In this document: piece by piece, positions 29,572-32,770 of the stretch
Numbering within the stretch: the stretch's first letter is position 1
Layout: each line of letters begins with the position of its first letter
Assembly (NCBI GenBank): GCA_038230775.1
Contig: JBBRMQ010000015.1
Coordinates: forward strand, 1-32,770
DNA from: JBBRMQ01 sp038230775
GTDB lineage: Bacteria; Acidobacteriota; Thermoanaerobaculia; Gp7-AA8
Reading direction: 5' to 3'
DNA: 32,770 nt
Made by a program: the position numbers and the translations under genes
Notes under the pieces: generated by a model
Seen by the model: only the letters and a program-made list of their open reading frames with translations
The model's database searches: none
Told to the model about the DNA's origin: nothing

Positions 29572-31512
29572 ATGGAAGCCAGCCCGAGGCAGTTTCAGAA
29601 TGGCCAGCAATGGTCGATCGAAGACTCCGCGTCGCTCTACATGATCGATCGCTGGGGCGCGGGCTATTTCGGCGTCAACGGCAACGGCGAGCTTTCGGTC
29701 GCGCCGCTGCAGGACACCGGATCAACGGTGCCGATCATGGACGTCCTTCGCGAGGCGCAGGCGCTCAACCTTCAGGCGCCGCTCCTGATCCGCTTTCAGG
29801 ATCTGCTGCGTCATCGCGTCGAAGGGTTGAACAACTCCTTCAATCGCGCGATCGCCGATCACAACTACAAGGGCATGTATCGCGGCGTCTTCCCGATCAA
29901 GGTCAACCAGCTCCGCGAGGTGGTGGAGGAGATTCTCGACGCGGGCAAGCCGTTCAACTACGGCCTGGAAGTGGGCTCGAAGCCCGAGATCTTCGCCGGC
30001 CTCGCCGTGCACACCGATCCGGAGTCGTTGATCGTCTGCAACGGCTACAAGGATTCGACGTTCATCCGCATGGCGATGTTAGGCCGGAAGCTCGGCAAGA
30101 AAGTGATCCTCATCGCCGAGAAGCTGTCCGAGGTGCGGGCGATCGTGAAGATTGCGGCGGAGATGAACGTCGAGCCGTGGATCGGGATGCGCGTCCGCCT
30201 GCTGTCGAAGGGGGCCGGAAAATGGGCCACCTCCGGCGGCGAGCACGCGAAGTTCGGCCTGTCGACCTCCGAGATCCTGGAAGCCATCGAGATCCTGCGC
30301 GAGGCGAAGATGGAGTCGGCGTTCAAGCTGCTGCACTTCCACATCGGCTCGCAGATTCCCGACATCCTTACGATCAAGCGCGCCGTCCGCGAGGCGGCGA
30401 TGTACTACGCGAAGCTCTTCAAGCTCGGCCACCCGCTCGAGTATCTCGACGTCGGCGGCGGACTGGCGATCGACTACGACGGGTCACGCTCGAGTTTCCA
30501 CTCCTCGATGAACTACACAATGGAGGAGTACGCCAGCGACATCGTCTACAACATCATGGACGTGTGCGATGACGAGCGCGTGCCGCACCCGAACATCGTT
30601 TCGGAATCCGGCCGGGCGATCGTCGCGCACCATTCCGTGCTGGTGGTGCAGGCCTTCGGTGCGATCGAGAAAACCCCGATCGAGCCGCTCACCGTCCGCG
30701 CCAGCGATCACAAGCTCACGCGCGAGATCCTCGAGATCGACCAACGCCTGAGCGAAGACAACATCAACGAGGCGTGGCACGACCTGCTGCAGATCAAGGA
30801 GCAGGCCCAGACGATGTTCGAGCTCGGCCTGCTCAATCTCGACGTCAAGGCCCGCGTCGAGACGCTCTTCTGGCAGGCGGCCGAGAAGATCCAGCTTCTC
30901 ATCCCGCACATGGATCCCGCTGAAGTGCCGGAAGATGTCAAGACGCTGAAGATCGAGCTGTCCGATCAGCACATCTGTAACTTTTCGGTGTTTCAGTCGC
31001 TGCTCGATCACTGGGCGTTAGGCCAGCTGTTCCCGATCGTCCCGATTCACCGCCTCCACGAGCGCCCCAATCTGGAGTCGACGCTCGTCGACATCACGTG
31101 CGACTCCGACGGCAAGATCTCGAAGTACATCGATCTGTACGACGTGCGCGAAACGCTGCCGCTCCACGAGCTCCGCACCGGCGAGCCCTACTACCTCGGC
31201 ATCTTCCTCACCGGGGCCTACCAGGACATCATGGGAGACCTCCACAATCTCTTCGGGCGCGTCAACGAGGTGCACGTGTTCCTCGATCCCGATGAGGAGA
31301 GCGGCTATTACATCGAGGAGGAGATCCCGGGAAACTCGATCGGCGAAGTGCTGGCGATGACGCAGTACGACTGGCGCGATCTCGAGAAACGGATGAAGGC
31401 GCAAATCGACGCCGCCATCAAACAGGACCGCTTCAAGCCGAACGAGGGAATGCGATTGCTGCAGGATTTCGAGCGGGGGCTCAAGGATCAAACCTACCTC
31501 AGCTTTGAGTGA
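29572..31512 (+). CDS. speA: Biosynthetic arginine decarboxylase
   Basis: A 646-residue PLP enzyme of normal length. The N-terminal barrel contains RGVFPIKVNQ, whose Lys110 is the PLP-binding residue, then NYGLEVGSKPEI, LHFHIGSQIPD and LDVGGGLAIDYDGS. The C-terminal part includes HPNIVSESGRAIVAHHSVLV and the DITCDSDGKI segment, whose Cys contributes to the neighbouring active site. It turns arginine into agmatine and CO2 for polyamine synthesis. The ATG at 29572 is preferred; a TTG at 29548 would add eight residues within repeat-like DNA. The ribosome-binding site is weak (GGGAA). The 5' side is made of two repeats. Confidence 0.96.
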   Translation: MEASPRQFQNGQQWSIEDSASLYMIDRWGAGYFGVNGNGELSVAPLQDTGSTVPIMDVLREAQALNLQAPLLIRFQDLLRHRVEGLNNSFNRAIADHNYKGMYRGVFPIKVNQLREVVEEILDAGKPFNYGLEVGSKPEIFAGLAVHTDPESLIVCNGYKDSTFIRMAMLGRKLGKKVILIAEKLSEVRAIVKIAAEMNVEPWIGMRVRLLSKGAGKWATSGGEHAKFGLSTSEILEAIEILREAKMESAFKLLHFHIGSQIPDILTIKRAVREAAMYYAKLFKLGHPLEYLDVGGGLAIDYDGSRSSFHSSMNYTMEEYASDIVYNIMDVCDDERVPHPNIVSESGRAIVAHHSVLVVQAFGAIEKTPIEPLTVRASDHKLTREILEIDQRLSEDNINEAWHDLLQIKEQAQTMFELGLLNLDVKARVETLFWQAAEKIQLLIPHMDPAEVPEDVKTLKIELSDQHICNFSVFQSLLDHWALGQLFPIVPIHRLHERPNLESTLVDITCDSDGKISKYIDLYDVRETLPLHELRTGEPYYLGIFLTGAYQDIMGDLHNLFGRVNEVHVFLDPDEESGYYIEEEIPGNSIGEVLAMTQYDWRDLEKRMKAQIDAAIKQDRFKPNEGMRLLQDFERGLKDQTYLSFE

Positions 31513-31574
31513 TCATCCGCGGAATGACCGTCGCCGAGCGGTCGTTTAGAAGGTCAATCATCAGGAGATCAACG

Positions 31575-32498
31575 ATGCGAAAAACAGCAGCGCTTTGTTT
31601 GCTTTCCCTCATGGCTGTGGCCGGCAACGTCTTCGCCGGAGTTGAAGCGCGGATGACCGGCAAGATTACGGATGCGGTGACGAAGGCGCCGATCCCGAAC
31701 GCGATGATCACCATCGTGTCCACGGGGCAGCGCAACTTCAAAGCCGACTTCAAAGGGGAGAAGAGCGGCGACTACCGGCTGCTCCTCGGTGACGGCACGC
31801 TCCCGTACAAGGTCACCTACTCTGCGCCGGGGTATCAGCCGTACTCCGAGAACATCAAGCTCAAGATCAGCGACACGACTGTGAAGGATGTCGTGCTCTC
31901 GCCGGCGGTTACTGCTGCTGCTGCAGCTCCCGTGGCGGCTCCGAAAGCCGATCCGGCCGTCACCGCGTACAACGACGGCGCGATGTTGTTCAACGAAGGG
32001 AAGCAAGCGGAAGCGGCGGCAAAGTTCGAAGAAGCCGTCGCGGCGAAACCCGATCTCATCGCCGGATGGGAAGCGCTCGCCAAGGTCTATGTCGGCCAGA
32101 AGAACTACCCGAAGGCGATCACCAGCGCGAACAAGGCGCTCGAGCTGGCTCCCGACGAGACGGACATGTACACGATCCTGTTCAATGCCTACAGCGCCAC
32201 GGGCGACAAGGCCAAGGCTGCCGAAGCGAAGGCGAAGATGCCCGCCGATTCGGGAGTGCTCTTCAACGACGCGGCCCGCCTGATCAACGCGGGGAAAGAC
32301 AAGGAAGCGGAGCCGGTGCTCAAACAGGCGATCGCCGTTAACGACAAGTTTGCACCGGCCTATTACGAGCTCGGTATGCTCTACGTCCGTGCGCAAAAGC
32401 CCGCGGACGCCAAGGCGAATCTGCAGAAGTACCTCGAGCTCGAGCCGGATGGCAAGGATGCCGCCACGGCGAAAGAGATGCTGAAGTGGGTGAAGTAG
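31575..32498 (+). CDS. Secreted protein with carboxypeptidase-regulatory-like domain and TPRs
   Basis: A 307-residue precursor. The signal peptide (MRKTAALCLLSLMAVAGNVFA) is followed by a CarboxypepD_reg-like beta sandwich (GKITDAVTKAPIPNAMITIV, YRLLLGDGTLPYKVTYSAPG). An Ala/Pro linker (TAAAAAPVAAPKADPAV) leads to TPR units (GKQAEAAAKFEEAVAAKPDL, NYPKAITSANKALELAPDET, GKDKEAEPVLKQAIAVNDKF, KPADAKANLQKYLELEPDGK). An AGGAG seven bases before the ATG supports the start. It is probably periplasmic and binds partner proteins. A lipoprotein gene follows after nine bases, likely in the same operon. Confidence 0.85.
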   Translation: MRKTAALCLLSLMAVAGNVFAGVEARMTGKITDAVTKAPIPNAMITIVSTGQRNFKADFKGEKSGDYRLLLGDGTLPYKVTYSAPGYQPYSENIKLKISDTTVKDVVLSPAVTAAAAAPVAAPKADPAVTAYNDGAMLFNEGKQAEAAAKFEEAVAAKPDLIAGWEALAKVYVGQKNYPKAITSANKALELAPDETDMYTILFNAYSATGDKAKAAEAKAKMPADSGVLFNDAARLINAGKDKEAEPVLKQAIAVNDKFAPAYYELGMLYVRAQKPADAKANLQKYLELEPDGKDAATAKEMLKWVK

Positions 32499-32507
32499 GA
32501 GATTGTG

Positions 32508-32770
32508 ATGCGACGTGCACTTGGAGCAGCGCTCTTCCTTGCCCTCGGTTGCACGTCGACGAGCTCCACGCATGCGGAGCCGGAGCTCCAGCTCATCCAG
32601 CTCTCCACGGTGGCGGAAGCGGCGCGCAACGTGACGGGCGGCATCCCGGTTCAGTACCGGTTGACCATCCACAATACGACGATGACTCCGCTCCAGCTCA
32701 AGCGCATCGATCTCGTTTCTCAAGGCGACGGCGCGTACAACCTGCAACCGATGTCGCAGGCTTACGATCA
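32508..32770 (+). CDS. Lipoprotein, 3' end outside window
   Basis: The visible 87 codons begin with a lipoprotein signal peptide (MRRALGAALFLALGC, lipobox LALGC) and a Ser/Thr-rich linker. A beta-strand region follows (VQYRLTIHNTTMTPLQLKRIDLVSQG) that recalls LEA-14/immunoglobulin-like domains. An AGGAG seven bases upstream supports the start. It follows the secreted TPR gene closely. The family cannot be settled from this part. Confidence 0.65.
   Translation, partial: MRRALGAALFLALGCTSTSSTHAEPELQLIQLSTVAEAARNVTGGIPVQYRLTIHNTTMTPLQLKRIDLVSQGDGAYNLQPMSQAYD

Noticed and set aside
1..32770. tRNA, rRNA, CRISPR or prophage content
   Set aside because: No cloverleaf, regular spacer-repeat array, integrase or phage structural gene was recognised by eye; a dedicated search could not be run.

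Overview
The window is GC-rich chromosomal DNA from a Gram-negative-type bacterium. Lipoproteins with lipoboxes, periplasmic Spy/CpxP-like proteins, a secretin-type N domain, an anti-sigma factor with a Zn motif and DUF4097/HEAT-repeat proteins all point that way. The mix of families (ECF sigma modules, TPR plus zinc-ribbon proteins, many short intergenic palindromes) recalls Acidobacteriota-like soil bacteria. That placement is an inference from gene style, not from a marker gene. No rRNA, tRNA, CRISPR array, integrase, transposase or phage gene was seen. Most genes are housekeeping.

Layout. 1-2552 (+): the end of a membrane-anchored HEAT-repeat protein, a secreted DUF4097-type protein and a small BON-like protein. 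2732-5498 (-): 3-hydroxyacyl-CoA dehydrogenase followed by a zinc-ribbon/TPR protein. 5559-6494 (+): a zinc-ribbon protein with a GHKL ATPase domain and no visible phospho-acceptor histidine. 6491-8268 (-): a Spy-like protein, an ECF sigma factor, a one-TM protein and a second CpxP-like protein, probably an envelope-stress regulon. 8578-11405 (+): two secreted proteins, the second with TPR, zinc ribbon and YD-like repeats. 11374-14109 (-): purD-purE-CDF transporter operon. 14286-16095 (+): ECF sigma, anti-sigma and a mini-secretin-like protein, coupled by start/stop overlaps and closed by a strong terminator. 16136-17857 (-): PolX/PHP protein. 17873-18571 (+): pyrF. 18543-20033 (-): secreted beta-propeller-like protein. 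20266-20850 (+): HNH endonuclease. 20953-22785 (-): MsbA-type ABC exporter. 22858-24358 (+): small unknown protein and a D,D-carboxypeptidase. 24422-26061 (-): purM-purN. 26087-26548 (+): membrane protein. 26656-28634 (-): hslO-fabH. 28708-29427 (+): small lipoprotein, a peroxiredoxin remnant and a small ORF. 29572-32770 (+): speA, a secreted TPR protein and a partial lipoprotein.

Functionally the window holds purine synthesis (purD, purE, purM, purN in two operons), pyrimidine synthesis (pyrF), fatty-acid initiation (fabH), polyamine synthesis (speA), redox chaperoning (hslO) and cell-wall trimming. Two independent ECF sigma modules are present.

The most unusual points are these. The PolX protein seems to have lost all three polymerase aspartates but keeps its PHP site, and a 52-bp palindromic element is read in frame inside it. 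A 15-bp perfect hairpin directly abuts the fabH start codon. Several short repeat families sit at gene ends and supply stop codons. A peroxiredoxin 3' remnant is joined to a lipoprotein gene. One symmetric -10 box appears to serve the divergent purM and membrane-protein genes with almost no leader. A compact sigma/anti-sigma/mini-secretin module is also notable.
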